Source: Shinella sp. UYSO24 (lineage in GTDB: Bacteria; Pseudomonadota; Alphaproteobacteria; Rhizobiales; Rhizobiaceae). Taken from it: a stretch of DNA of 64,000 nucleotides. The DNA lies in the NCBI GenBank assembly GCA_902167985.1, contig CABHNZ010000021.1, positions 1-64,000 of the forward strand, in the 5' to 3' direction. Positions 36,279 to 45,828 of the stretch are shown here, piece by piece. How positions within the stretch are numbered: position 1 is the first letter of the stretch; each line of letters starts with the position of its first letter. A program made the translations under genes and the position numbers. A model generated the notes under the pieces. That model worked only from the letters and a program-made list of their open reading frames with translations, ran no database searches and was not told the DNA's origin.

Positions 36279-37745
36279 TCAGTGCTCCTTCTGGAAACCG
36301 GTAAGATCGGCCGAAATCGAAAATCTGAGGCCGTCGGCTTCGTAGCCGATCGACAACTGACAATCCGCTGTGCCGTTGAGGCCGGCTCTGATCAGGCGAC
36401 TGCCTGTCCCTTCCTTTTCGGGTTTGGACACAGGTGGCCCGCCATGTTCCTTCCACTCGAGCTTGAAGCGATCGCGATATGGGCCGCCGACGCGCCAGGT
36501 CAACGTAACGCCGCCGTCCGGCGCCGAGAGCGCACCGTACTTTATGGCGTTGGTGGCCAATTCATGCAGGATCAGAGATAGCGAGAGAGCCGGTCGAGAC
36601 CCCACGGTCATATTCGGGCCGGCCACGAGAATGCGCGGATGATCGGGGTTGTCATGGATGGCGGTCATCTGGCCGACGAGATCACCAACCCTTGAATGAC
36701 CGGTTCCACCTTCGATGATCGCATCGTGCGATCGGCTGAGTACCGCAATCCGATCGCTGAGGTTTGTGCGTGCCGTCTGTGTATCGGGTGCATATCGTAA
36801 TGTCTGCGAAGCGATTGCCTGGACCATGGCGAGCTGGTTTTTCAACCGGTGGCCGAGCTCGTAGGCGAGCAGCTCGCGATGCTTTTCTTCCGCCCTTAGC
36901 GCCGTGACATCGCGGGCCTGCACGAGAATTCCGGTGATGCAGCCTTCGGCGCTGCGTGTCGGCTGGTATACGAGATCGATGAGACGGTTCTGCTCTTCGC
37001 CCTCAGGACCCCGGTTCAGCTTGACCGGCAGGTTCTTTGCGATGAACGGATCACCGGTCTTGAAAACACCGTCCAGGATTCCGATGAAGCCCTGCCGGAT
37101 CACCTCGGGCACGGCATCTGCGACGGTTTTACCGATGATCTCGCGCCCAACGCCGATCATCGAGTAATATTCTTCATTGGCGTATTCGAAGACATGATCT
37201 TTGCCCGTCAGCATGGCGATGCCACCTTGGCTGAGTTCGAAGACCTGCATGAAGCGTTCCTTGAGGTCATCCTGAACCCGGCGGGCGCGCACCTCTGATG
37301 TCGTCTCGGTGCAGGCGCAGAACATGCCGAGCACAGATCCCCATGGATCGCGTACCGGCGTATAGGAGAATGCGAAATGGGTCTCTTCGGGATAACCGTT
37401 TCGGTGCATCGTGAACTCGATGTCGTCCATTGAGGTGCCCTGACCTGCATAGGCTGCCGATATGATCGGCTCGACCTGGTCCCAGATATCATGCCAGAGC
37501 GACTGGAAGCTTCCACCGAAGGCGGCCGGGTGGCGATTGCCGCACATCGCCGCATAGCCGTCATTGTAGAGCGTGGTCTGCTCCGGACCCCAGACGATCA
37601 GCATCGGCTGCAGCGAGCCGAGCATGACGCTGGTCAGCGTTTTAAGTTCGGGCGGCCAAGCTGATTGTGATCCCAACGGTGAAGTCGCCCAATCGAAGCT
37701 TTCGAATATCGTCGCGCAACGACTGGGCGGAAACTGACTATGCAA
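36279..37745 (-). CDS. PAS-PAS HWE histidine kinase
   Basis: A 488-residue soluble kinase. PAS 1 (about 10-150) begins DWATSPLGSQSAWPPELKTL, with IVWGPEQTTLYNDGYAAMCG. PAS 2 (about 165-285) has EYANEEYYSMIGVG. The HWE core has AYELGHRLKNQLAMVQAIAS (phospho-His), HELATNAIKYGAL, LEWKEHGGP and GTGSRLIRAGLNG. It is translationally linked to the receiver at 35906. Reading frame intact. The ligand is unknown; the first PAS type is shared with the kinases at 7598 and 38026, which suggests gene-family expansion. Confidence 0.9.
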   Translation of the reverse strand: MHSQFPPSRCATIFESFDWATSPLGSQSAWPPELKTLTSVMLGSLQPMLIVWGPEQTTLYNDGYAAMCGNRHPAAFGGSFQSLWHDIWDQVEPIISAAYAGQGTSMDDIEFTMHRNGYPEETHFAFSYTPVRDPWGSVLGMFCACTETTSEVRARRVQDDLKERFMQVFELSQGGIAMLTGKDHVFEYANEEYYSMIGVGREIIGKTVADAVPEVIRQGFIGILDGVFKTGDPFIAKNLPVKLNRGPEGEEQNRLIDLVYQPTRSAEGCITGILVQARDVTALRAEEKHRELLAYELGHRLKNQLAMVQAIASQTLRYAPDTQTARTNLSDRIAVLSRSHDAIIEGGTGHSRVGDLVGQMTAIHDNPDHPRILVAGPNMTVGSRPALSLSLILHELATNAIKYGALSAPDGGVTLTWRVGGPYRDRFKLEWKEHGGPPVSKPEKEGTGSRLIRAGLNGTADCQLSIGYEADGLRFSISADLTGFQKEH

Positions 37746-38025
37746 GCTGCGACGTTCCTATTGTTGAGCGGAGACCGATATATGGAGGAGGTAGGTCGTT
37801 TGGAAGGTCTGATAACACAGCGTTCAACCCAAAAGAGTGCTCCAAGAGGCCGAGCCTAAGACGACGCGTTAAGGGCGTCACTGGCTTGGCTTAGCCCAGC
37901 AGCGTTTCGATCACCAACGATCCTCCCATCGACTGCCATGAAGTTCTGTTGCGCTTGGCTTTCTACCGTGACGTCAGCGGTTACGGGCAGGACGTTCTTC
38001 CCTGCGGAAGGGGGAAGCATTATCT

Positions 38026-39287
38026 TTGCCTACAATTGACATACCTGGCGGCTCTCCTAGCTTACCGGCCAGGCTCTCCGCGGAAGTCGCGGTAGATGGC
38101 AGGGTGAGTAGACAATTGGATCAACACCAGTATTGCGTTCAAGCCGACCGTGATGCAGCCAAGGGGTTCGGCGCGAGCAAAATGGCCGGCGAAATTCGGG
38201 CGTTTGACTGGTCCTCCACCAGCCTCGGGCCCATCGAGGCGTGGCCATTCTCCCTGAAGGCGACGCTTCGACTTGTCCTCAACACTGACCAGCCGATCTG
38301 CCTATGGTGGGGTCCGGACCTCGTCAATTTCCACAACGACGCGTACGCGCCGATGCTCGGCTTGCGGGCGCCGGCTCGCTCGGTCGTCCGGCGACCGAAT
38401 TGTGGCCTGACGTCTGGGAGGATGTTTTGCCTCTCGTTCGCGCCGCTCTGAGCGGTCACTCGACTCGCATCGAAGACCTTCCTTTGCTGATGACCCGTTA
38501 CGGCATCGAAGAGCCAACGAACTGGAGCTTCTCCTATTCTCCTGTTTTCGATGACGATGGCGACATCGTCGGCATGATGAACATTGTCGTCGAGACGACC
38601 GAGGCCGTCAGAAACCGGGAACAAGCTAAGCAGGCCTTCGAGGAAGCCCAAATTCAGTTAAACTTACAACGTAAACTCGAGGCCCGACAGAAAGCCCTCA
38701 AGGCCGAAATGGCTCATCGGATGAAAAACACTTTGGCGATGACGCAGGCTGTTGTTTCTCAATCGCTGCGGAATGCGAGTTCGACAGAAGAGGCTGCGAA
38801 AGTCATCAGCGGTCGGATGCTGGCGCTTGCCGAGGCGCAGGACGTGCTTGTTGATGGGCCGTCACAGCGCGCGTCCATTCGAGCCGTACTGGAGCGAGCG
38901 CTCCGCCCACATGAGGACAGGGTCGGTCGTTTCTGTTTGTCCGGGCCCGAGGCGACGTTATCTCCTGCGCAGGGGCTCGGTCTTTCCCTCGCCGTCCATG
39001 AACTGGCAACCAATGCCACAAAATATGGCGCCCTGATTGCAGACGAGGGCTTTGTCGAAATTGTCTGGACGGTCGACACGGCAAACGCCTTCCGATTGGA
39101 ATGGAAGGAGCGTGGTGGTCCAGCCGTTTCGGCGCCCGCCCGGACTGGCTTCGGGTCTCGGCTCACACAGAAGATCGTCGCAGGTTATTTCCGCGGATCG
39201 GGCGCTCTTCTTTATGAGACGGATGGTGTGCGGTTCGTTCTGTCAGGGTCGCTTGCTGACGACGACATTGGCGAGCCATCATCATAG
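38026..39287 (+). pseudogene. PAS HWE histidine kinase, frameshifted
   Basis: PAS domain FDWSSTSLGPIEAWPFSLKA and LWWGPDLVNFHNDAYAPML reads to about 38374, where one G is missing. The next frame continues SLGRPATELWPDVWEDVLPL, then the HWE core: KAEMAHRMKNTLAMTQAVVS, HELATNATKYGAL, LEWKERGGP and TGFGSRLTQKIVAG. Corrected length is about 420 residues from TTG 38026; a later start at ATG 38182 (MAGEIRAFDW) matches relatives better. No adjacent receiver. The break is probably a sequencing error. Confidence 0.8.
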
Positions 39288-39332
39288 AACCGCGGCTTCC
39301 CATATCGCTCTGTTCCCTAAAAGCACCGTCGA

Positions 39333-39563
39333 TCAACTCGCGGCCCTGAGCTTTCGATCTGTGGCGAGCATGTACACCCCCTTCAATGCTTCACGGTCGG
39401 TCGTACGAGGGTCTAACATGGCAAGGAGGGCGGCACGGCAAAGGCGTTTGTGGGAGAAAGCGTCACAGCTCTCTGTGACAAACCTGTAGAGATCGTGACC
39501 TGCTAGTCCCGACGACATTCCTCTAAAGAGAGCTGTGTAGACACTCGTCAGTTTCCGGCCCAT
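39333..39563 (-). CDS. Small hypothetical protein, copy 1 (76 aa)
   Basis: Soluble helical protein: MGRKLTSVYTALFRGMSSGL, AGHDLYRFVTESCDAFSHKR, RTTDREALKGVYMLATDRKL. A near-identical copy lies at 50557-50785, including about 85 bases of upstream DNA. ATG 39563 aligns with the copy's start and follows GGGAG; the longer frame is not conserved. A conserved promoter-like element lies 36 bases upstream. No known domain. Strong conservation of both copies implies function. Confidence 0.7.
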   Translation of the reverse strand: MGRKLTSVYTALFRGMSSGLAGHDLYRFVTESCDAFSHKRLCRAALLAMLDPRTTDREALKGVYMLATDRKLRAAS

Positions 39564-39599
39564 GTGCGCTCCCGCTCGTGATTGGGTAGGATCCGGCGT

Positions 39600-39624
39600 A
39601 ACGCATGAGCTGGGGAGAGGTTTC
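39600..39624 (-). promoter_or_regulatory. EcfG-like promoter variant (copy 1)
   Basis: On the minus strand GAAAC, 16 bases, CGTT; one mismatch in the -35. It is conserved with identical spacing upstream of copy 2 at 50824-50848. Confidence 0.5.
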
Positions 39625-39792
39625 ACTTCTACAGGGTCGACCTGGCAGAGTCAGATTCCTCATTTGACCCATCTATTAGGGTTTGGAAGTCTGCGTCTGC
39701 CTCCGATGAAAGCCTCAACTAATTCTCTAGCGCAGGCCATGCATCTTTTTCTATCGGGAGCCGTTCTTCTGTGAACGAGATGGAGGAACACA

Positions 39793-40070
39793 ATGGTCTC
39801 ACAAAGCGCGAACGCGGAAAGAGAAGACGCGATCACTGAGGTTCGGCGCTTGCGTGCCGAAGTAGAGGATCTCAGGCCCGGCTGGCAGACATTCGCGCCG
39901 TGTCCGACGTCGATCACGCTCAAAAGGACCTGCAACCCTGGCTGAGGATCGCGGCGACTGTCGGCGTGACATTCGCTTTGGGAAAGCTCATCCAGGCTCT
40001 CAGGTTACCAACGGCTACCGCTGTCGCGATCCCGATGATCAGTAACGAAGTCAATCGTCGTTTTCTCTAA
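39793..40070 (+). pseudogene. DUF883-like small membrane protein, frameshifted
   Basis: ATG 39793 behind GGAGGA gives MVSQSANAEREDAITEVRRL and RAEVEDLR. At about 39875 one G is missing; the shifted frame continues ARLADIRAVSDVDHAQKDLQ, PWLRIAATVGVTFALGKLIQ and ends AIPMISNEVNRRFL at TAA 40070. Corrected length is 92 residues: a coiled coil followed by one membrane helix, the ElaB/DUF883 layout. It is the first gene of a likely operon with DUF2934, a lipoprotein, Nramp and two PRC genes. Confidence 0.6.
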
Positions 40071-40087
40071 AAACTGGGAGGATCATT

Positions 40088-40333
40088 ATGTCAAACGATA
40101 TCATCCGTGCGGACGCGTATGCGAGATGGGAAGCGGAAGGCCGACCAGACGGCCAGCACGACCGTCACTGGCAAGAGGCGAGCGAAGCAGTAAAAAATTT
40201 TGGCTTGCCGCAGACCTGGTCGGCCGATCACGGAGGCGGTGTCGGGGCGACCAGTGCTCTATCTGATCGGAAGGCAGATCAGGGAATTAAGCCGGAGGAC
40301 CTGACCACGGAAAACGATCAGGGAGCCACCTGA
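40088..40333 (+). CDS. DUF2934 family small protein
   Basis: An 81-residue protein with the DUF2934 signature IRADAYARWEAEGRPDGQHD and RHWQEASEAV, followed by a polar tail. ATG 40088 follows GGGAGGATC, 17 bases after the preceding gene. Related to 19011-19190. Function unknown. Confidence 0.75.
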   Translation: MSNDIIRADAYARWEAEGRPDGQHDRHWQEASEAVKNFGLPQTWSADHGGGVGATSALSDRKADQGIKPEDLTTENDQGAT

Positions 40334-40388
40334 ACTGGCTGAATGAGCGTTGGTGTGGGGATAGTCCCGGTGAGTTCCGTTACGTGAC

Positions 40389-40781
40389 ATGGGTGACCCA
40401 TATGAGCGGCAGAATTGGATAGCTGCGTTTTTCGCTGCGGTCGCCTTGACCTCGTGTTCTTACGAGCAGGAACAACAGGAGAAAACGCTACGCGGCATCT
40501 TGTCATGGACGGCCAGCGCCGAGTTCATTATCGATGAACGTTTGCGCGGCACGGTCCCGAAGGCCTTTAGTCAGTTGGCGATTGAGCGGTGTCGAGAGGA
40601 GGTCGCTCTCCTCAAAGAAGACCTCGTGGGCTCGTCGTTGGAACAAGTCGGCGAGCTACAATCCCATCTTGATTATGCTACCGAGGCCGCAAACAAGGAT
40701 AATCGGTCTGCTGCGCGTCCAGCGCTTCTGGCGCTTCGCGAGGCCCGATCGCAGATTTCGGCCGGGATGTCGAAACCATGA
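40389..40781 (+). CDS. Putative lipoprotein, N-terminus uncertain
   Basis: A hydrophobic segment WIAAFFAAVALTSCSYEQEQ contains a lipobox (ALTSC), so the product is probably a lipoprotein with a helical body (AFSQLAIERCREEVALLKED, QLQSHLDYATEAANKDNR-like). As sequenced it starts MGDPYERQN. One T missing at about 40415 would allow a start at ATG 40402 giving MSGRIWIAAFF, a better signal peptide. Its stop overlaps the Nramp ATG, indicating translational coupling. No domain recognised. Confidence 0.55.
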   Translation: MGDPYERQNWIAAFFAAVALTSCSYEQEQQEKTLRGILSWTASAEFIIDERLRGTVPKAFSQLAIERCREEVALLKEDLVGSSLEQVGELQSHLDYATEAANKDNRSAARPALLALREARSQISAGMSKP

Positions 40782-41994
40782 AGAAAGTCCTTCAGATTTC
40801 GCTCGGGATCGTCACCAGCGTCGGAGGCTTCCTTGAAACCGGTCTGATCGCAACCTCGACCCAAGCGGGGGCAGCTTTCGGATATCGGCTCATATGGGCC
40901 GTGATCCTTGGCACAGTCTGCCTTATCTTTCTTGTCGAGATGTCCGGCCGTTTCGCAATCGCGAGCCGTATGACAATCGCGGACGGGATCCGCGACCGCT
41001 TCGGCTCGAACATGTTTGTGGTGATGCTCGCAATCACCTTCATCGTGAACCTCATGGTTCTTGCCGCCGAGATCGGCGGCGTTCGCTCGCGCTCCAATTT
41101 GTGACAGGGTGGAGTTTCCAATGGTGGGCAGTGCCGGTGGCCATCGCGGTCTGGCTGCTGCTTTGGCAAGGAACATTTGGCATCATAGAGGATGGCGTCT
41201 CCTTCCTCGGCCTGATAGCTCTTAGCATCGTCGTTGCGATGTTCGTCATGAGCCCCCCCTGGGCAGAGGTGGCGCACGGTGCAATGCCCACCCTGCCGGA
41301 CAATGACCCTTTGCATTATGCGTTTATCGCGGTCGGTATCCTTGGCGCTGTCATCTCACCCTACCTGTTCTTTTTCTACTCCTCCGGTGCGATCGAGGAC
41401 AAATGGGACAAGTCGTATTTCGGGATCAATAGGGCCATAGCGATCCTTGGCATGAGCTTTGGGGCGATCATCTCGGTCGCCATTATCGTGCTTGCCGCCA
41501 TGATCTATCCGCCCCATGGGATCGAGGACGTCGAGGGTTACGAGCAAATCGCCATGATCCTGACCCCGGCCTTTGGAGGATGGGGCCTGTATCTGTTTTC
41601 CGGGTCTCTGCTGATCACCTGTTTTGGTGCGGCCCTGGAAGTGTCGTTGGCACAATCCTATCTGGTCGCCCAAGGGTTTGGTTGGAACTGGTCTGAATCT
41701 GCGCGTCCGAGGACCGATCCCGCCTTCTGCCTAGTCTATACGATCTGCATCCTGATCGCGGTCATTCCGATCGCGCTCGGTCTCGATCCTCTTACGGTGA
41801 CGATCTTTTCGATGGCGATCACCGCAGTCAGCCTCCCGTTCGGTGTGGTGCCTTTCATTTTCCTGATGAACGACCGGAAATATGTCGGCAACCATGTGAA
41901 TGGCCGGATCGGCAACACGGTCGTGGTGTTCGTTATCGCCCTGGCATTCCTGTTTGCCATTGTCACGATACCGCTACAGATTTGGGGAGGATGA
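40778..41994 (+). pseudogene. Nramp-family divalent metal transporter, frameshifted
   Basis: Inner-membrane transporter of the Nramp fold. The first frame has LGIVTSVGGFLETGLIATST (TM1, replacing the canonical DPGN metal motif) and VEMSGRFAIASRMTIADGIR. One T is missing at about 41083, after AAEIGGV. The second frame continues LALQFVTGWSFQWWAVPVAI, PYLFFFYSSGAIEDKWDKS, SGSLLITCFGAALEVSLAQS and SLPFGVVPFIFLMNDRKYVG. Corrected length is 405 residues with about 11 helices. The changed TM1 motif suggests a divergent substrate. Downstream are two PRC-barrel-like genes. Confidence 0.85.
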
Positions 41995-41995
41995 G

Positions 41996-42316
41996 ATGCA
42001 TCTGGTAAGAGACCTTCTCGACAAACAGCTTGTCGATCGCGGTGGCAACAGGATCGGTCAGGTCGACGGGCTCGTTATCGACCTTCTCCCCGGCGAGCAG
42101 CCGCGGGTAAAGGCCATCGAGACAGGCTTGGGTGTTGTGCTTGACCGCCTTGGCTGGCGCACGAAAAACCGCCGCCATCGCATTTCGATCAAAGAGATCC
42201 GCGATGTAGACATTGCAGTCGCGCTCGATGTCGATAGCGATGAGATGCCCGTCACCAAATGGCAGAACTGGCTTCGCCATCGCGTTTTGCGATGGATCCC
42301 GGGAGGCTTGTCATGA
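41996..42316 (+). CDS. PRC-barrel-like protein
   Basis: A 106-residue protein. The first 80 residues fit a PRC barrel: LLDKQLVDRGGNRIGQVDGL, VIDLLPGEQPRVKAIETGLG. A polar helical tail follows. ATG 41996 lies two bases after the Nramp stop with GGGAGG upstream. PRC barrels sit on the cytosolic side of transporters such as some MgtE proteins, so a regulatory or metal-sensing role for the neighbouring transporter is plausible. Confidence 0.7.
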   Translation: MHLVRDLLDKQLVDRGGNRIGQVDGLVIDLLPGEQPRVKAIETGLGVVLDRLGWRTKNRRHRISIKEIRDVDIAVALDVDSDEMPVTKWQNWLRHRVLRWIPGGLS

Positions 42317-42639
42317 GCGAAATCGCGCTGCAGCATCTGATCGGGAGCAAAGTCTTCGGCCCTGACGGTAAACCCATCGGTCGCATCGAAGAGGTGGTCG
42401 CCGATAGGGTCGGCGAGGATCTGCTGGTGCGGGAATATCATATCGGAGCGTTCGCACTCCTGGAGCGCTTTTCCGCCGGCGAAATCGGTCGTTCTCTCCT
42501 GCGGTTCCTCGGGACGGGACGCGGCGACGGGCTGGCTGTGCCTTGGGACAAGCTTGACCTGACGTCACCCGAAACACCCAAACTGTTATGCAGCGTCGAT
42601 GCGCTGCGACCACCCGAACGCGAGGCTCCCAATCCATAG
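42313..42639 (+). CDS. PRC-barrel-like protein
   Basis: A 108-residue protein: LQHLIGSKVFGPDGKPIGRI, EEVVADRVGEDLLVREYHIG, and a C-terminal AVPWDKLDLTSPETPKL. ATG overlaps the previous stop (ATGA), so the Nramp and two PRC genes are one operon. The two PRC proteins are not close copies and may form a heteromer. Confidence 0.65.
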   Translation: MSEIALQHLIGSKVFGPDGKPIGRIEEVVADRVGEDLLVREYHIGAFALLERFSAGEIGRSLLRFLGTGRGDGLAVPWDKLDLTSPETPKLLCSVDALRPPEREAPNP

Positions 42640-42668
42640 TCTTGAGCTGCCGCGCATCATTCGCCGCT

Positions 42669-44399
42669 CTATCCGCCGGTGGATCCATTTTCCGGAAGCT
42701 TGCCGCGCATACTGAAACGCACGCCTTCTGGCTGGTAGCTGACGTTAGCGTCACCTTGAAAATACGGAGCTACCATTCGACTGATCAATTGCGAGCCAAA
42801 ACCCGTTCGAACTGGAGCGGTGACGACGGGGCCACCGGTCTCTGTCCAGTCGAAAGCAAACTCACCGAGCTCATCCACCGTCCAATTGATATGGACCTGC
42901 CCCTGTTCGCCAGAAAGTGCGCCATACTTGGCGGCGTTTGTCGCCAGTTCATGAAGAGCCAGCGACAAGCCCAGTGCCTGCGGCGGGGCCAGTCTCCGGG
43001 ATGGTCCACTGACCGTAAATCTACCAAAACCCCCGTCATGCGGCGCAAGGGCGCTCGATACGACATCTGCGATATCAGCCATCGCGCCCGCAGCCGATGT
43101 CAGGATATCCTGGGCTTTCGCCAGCGCTGCTACGCGTTTTGAAATGACGTCTTTGGCGTCCTGAAGCGTGCCAGCCGTCTTGAGCGACTGCGAGACGATT
43201 GCCTGGACGATCGACAGCGTATTTTTGATCCGGTGCGCGGCCTCGGCCATCATCTCGGTTCGTCTGATCTCCTCGGCCTTCTGCTCCGTGAGGTCTTTCG
43301 TGACCACACCGTAGCCGACGATAGCATCATGCTCATCGCGCATCGGGAACATCGTGAAGAGGGCAGGGACGGCATTGCCAGTCCCGAAATCACGCAAGCG
43401 GATTTCTCGCTCGCAGCTTTCTCCCGCCCTGATCAGCGGCACGACCTCATCTTGGAAGACGCTACGGTCCTCTTCAGCGATATAAGACATGACATCGTGG
43501 GGTAGCTTGCCATCAGGTCGGAGACCGACAAGCTCGCGCGCGGCGTCGTTCATGAACACGACCCGGCCCCGGTCGTCCGCAATGCCGATGAAATCCGAAG
43601 CCTGTCGGACCACCCGCTCGAAGTTGGCCTTTGCGCGTTCGGCGATCTGCGCTCTGGCAAGCAGAAAACGTTGCTTCGAGACTGTCTTTCGAAGTTCGAG
43701 CTGGGTCATTGCCTGGCGGGCTAGGAACCTGAGCATTTCGACCTGCTGGTCGGTGAACTCGCGGACGGTGTAATCGAGGACGCAGACTGTGCCGATGGGA
43801 AGGCCATCGGGTGTTTTTAGAAGAGCGCCAGCGTAGGAGCGGATGTGAGGCGCGTCGGTTACCAGAGGATTGCAGCGCAACCGGACATCCACTGTCGCAT
43901 CAGGAATAACAAGAACGTCGTCTTCGAGAAGGGCGTGACGGCAGAACGCGGTTTCCAAGGGTGTGGAGCGCACGCCCAGTCCGACCTCCGCCTTGAAGAA
44001 CTGTCTCGTTGTGTCAACGAGGTTCACGACCGCAATGGGAGCACTGCATATCTCTGAAGCGACACGCGCCAGGTCATCGAAGTCGCTCTCGCGAGGCGTG
44101 TCAAGGACGCTGTAGCTGTGGAGCGCAGCCGATCGCTCGCTTTCGGTCCATGGCGTATCGTCCAGACTGTCTCGTTGTGGACGGTTCGCGCTCTCTTTTG
44201 TCAGCAAGGCTAGATTTCCAATGTTGGTCAACGCAAGCTGCGCCCATTTCGTCTGGTACACTATGGCGCTCAGTTCACCATAGATAGTGTGACAAGTGTC
44301 GCCGACCAGGGAATGACTTGCGGTCGATGGCTTCCTGCATCTCGTGTTTATTCCTTTGGGATCGGCGCTGTACTCAACTCCGGACTGTGCCTGCCGCAT
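42669..44399 (-). CDS. GAF-PAS HWE histidine kinase
   Basis: A kinase of up to 576 residues. The GAF domain (about 80-225) has ALHSYSVLDTPRESDFDDLA and TAFCRHALLEDDVLVIPDAT. PAS (about 255-375) has DFIGIADDRGRVVFMNDAAR. The HWE core has MAEAAHRIKNTLSIVQAIVS, HELATNAAKYGAL, FDWTETGGP and TGFGSQLISRMVAP. The start is uncertain: the first 70 residues have no family match and an internal start near 44225 is likely. Convergent with the PRC operon. No membrane segments. The GAF type is that seen with phytochrome-like and HWE kinases of rhizobia. Confidence 0.85.
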   Translation of the reverse strand: MRQAQSGVEYSADPKGINTRCRKPSTASHSLVGDTCHTIYGELSAIVYQTKWAQLALTNIGNLALLTKESANRPQRDSLDDTPWTESERSAALHSYSVLDTPRESDFDDLARVASEICSAPIAVVNLVDTTRQFFKAEVGLGVRSTPLETAFCRHALLEDDVLVIPDATVDVRLRCNPLVTDAPHIRSYAGALLKTPDGLPIGTVCVLDYTVREFTDQQVEMLRFLARQAMTQLELRKTVSKQRFLLARAQIAERAKANFERVVRQASDFIGIADDRGRVVFMNDAARELVGLRPDGKLPHDVMSYIAEEDRSVFQDEVVPLIRAGESCEREIRLRDFGTGNAVPALFTMFPMRDEHDAIVGYGVVTKDLTEQKAEEIRRTEMMAEAAHRIKNTLSIVQAIVSQSLKTAGTLQDAKDVISKRVAALAKAQDILTSAAGAMADIADVVSSALAPHDGGFGRFTVSGPSRRLAPPQALGLSLALHELATNAAKYGALSGEQGQVHINWTVDELGEFAFDWTETGGPVVTAPVRTGFGSQLISRMVAPYFQGDANVSYQPEGVRFSMRGKLPENGSTGG

Positions 44400-44481
44400 T
44401 TACCCCGATCCGACGAGGACCGATCTCAAGCCATGCTTTGACAAGCAGATAGCCACTCTCGGCTTTAGTGCCCGACCGAGA

Positions 44482-44805
44482 TTATTTTCCTTTGTCGGCG
44501 GCGTGAGCAGCCAAGTCACGGCAATCGATAACCTCTTCGATGGCGAGACCAATCATCTCGACGAGGTTCGCGCACGAGCCGCGCGCAGGATCGACAAAGT
44601 CTCCAACGAACAAGATCACATTGTCCACGGTCAGAGGGAACCCGGCAACTGTGCATTTGAGTATCGCTTGATTCGCGATGGCGGTTGCCCCGATGCGTTC
44701 AAACAAATGCACACCTTCTTCTTCCGTCATTCCTGGCAGCAAAATCGGTCTCCCTTCCTTGAGGATATGGCTCCGCAAATATTTGGCTAAGCGGGCAAGC
44801 AGCAT
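44482..44805 (-). CDS. Hypothetical protein, about 82-107 aa
   Basis: Unrecognised soluble protein; the C-terminal 80 residues (MTEEEGVHLFERIGATAIAN, VGDFVDPARGSCANLVEMIG) look well formed. The start may be ATG 44730 (MTEEEG) rather than 44805. A long opposite-strand frame exists but looks less protein-like. No domain or operon link seen. Confidence 0.45.
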   Translation of the reverse strand: MLLARLAKYLRSHILKEGRPILLPGMTEEEGVHLFERIGATAIANQAILKCTVAGFPLTVDNVILFVGDFVDPARGSCANLVEMIGLAIEEVIDCRDLAAHAADKGK

Positions 44806-44998
44806 TCAGATAAGACAAAATTCCTAACTTTAGAAGAGGAAAATATACGTGGCAGGGTTGCGCAGAGCACGGGGGAGGGTCGGGAGGTCGCCATACACAC
44901 AGGGTGATAACGCACTTGTCAGAGCCAGCCTGCCGGATCGGTGGAACGAACGCCACACATGACCTGTTTCGCGATGACAATCGGGACACACCATCATC

Positions 44999-45768
44999 AT
45001 GTCGCCCTTCTCCTCTCTATCGTCAGTCGTTTGCTTGATGGCCTGCTTTGTCCTCGTGACGTTCCCCGGCAGAGCCGAGACGAGGACACCTGTTCGCGTA
45101 GCAGGGGAGCGCGCTGTGGTTGCCGAGAGCCGGGCAGGCTCGGCTCTGGACGAGGGTAGCCTGGATCGCGTGGAACGTGCTCGTCGCCTCGTCATCTTTT
45201 TCACGGCATCAGAAGTCGTGGCTCGGTCATGGAGGCAATTGGCAATTCCTGGACGTCAGTGTTGCCGGACACCGAGTTTGTCTCTCCCGATGCCCCGTTC
45301 GCCAGCAACTCCAGAGGGCGCGAGTGGTTTGTCGTTGACGATCAAGTCATGCGCCCTGATCGGATCGAGGCCGCCCGCCGGGCGTTCGACGATCTGGTTT
45401 CCGGCATCGTCAAACGCGAGGGTTTCGAGAACGACCTGAAGGACGTCGCTTTCGTGGGTGTCTCACAGGGTGCCGTTGTGGCGCTCGATGCTGTTGCGAC
45501 GGGGAGGTGGAAAATCGGCGCGCTCGTGAGCTTCGCGGGCTTGCTCCCATTTCCGCCGACATCGATTTCGAAGGATACCGCAATTCTTTTGATGCACGGT
45601 GATGCAGATAGCAGAATTCCGTCGATAGCGTCAGTCACCGCGCAGGCGCAGCTACAAGCGGCGGGATACGACGTGACCTACAGGCTCTTCCCTGGCGTCG
45701 GCCACACAATCTCTTCTGAAGAAGCGGAGCAGGCCGGATCCTTTCTGCGGGAGCGATTGCTGAACTGA
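44999..45768 (+). CDS. Exported alpha/beta hydrolase (carboxylesterase-like), frameshifted
   Basis: Signal peptide SSLSSVVCLMACFVLVTFPG from ATG 44999. After RRLVIFF one C is missing at about 45202; the next frame restores HGIRSRGSVMEAIGNSW, giving the expected HG oxyanion motif. The nucleophile is in VGVSQGAVVALDA, with LLMHGDADSRIP and the catalytic His in GVGHTISSEEAE. Corrected length is 256 residues. It resembles phospholipase/carboxylesterase-type serine hydrolases. No clear ribosome site before 44999. Confidence 0.75.
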
Positions 45769-45828
45769 CACACCCATGGCGCTGCTCTCGCGGCGACCCA
45801 AGGCATGCCTTTGTTAACGACCTATGGT

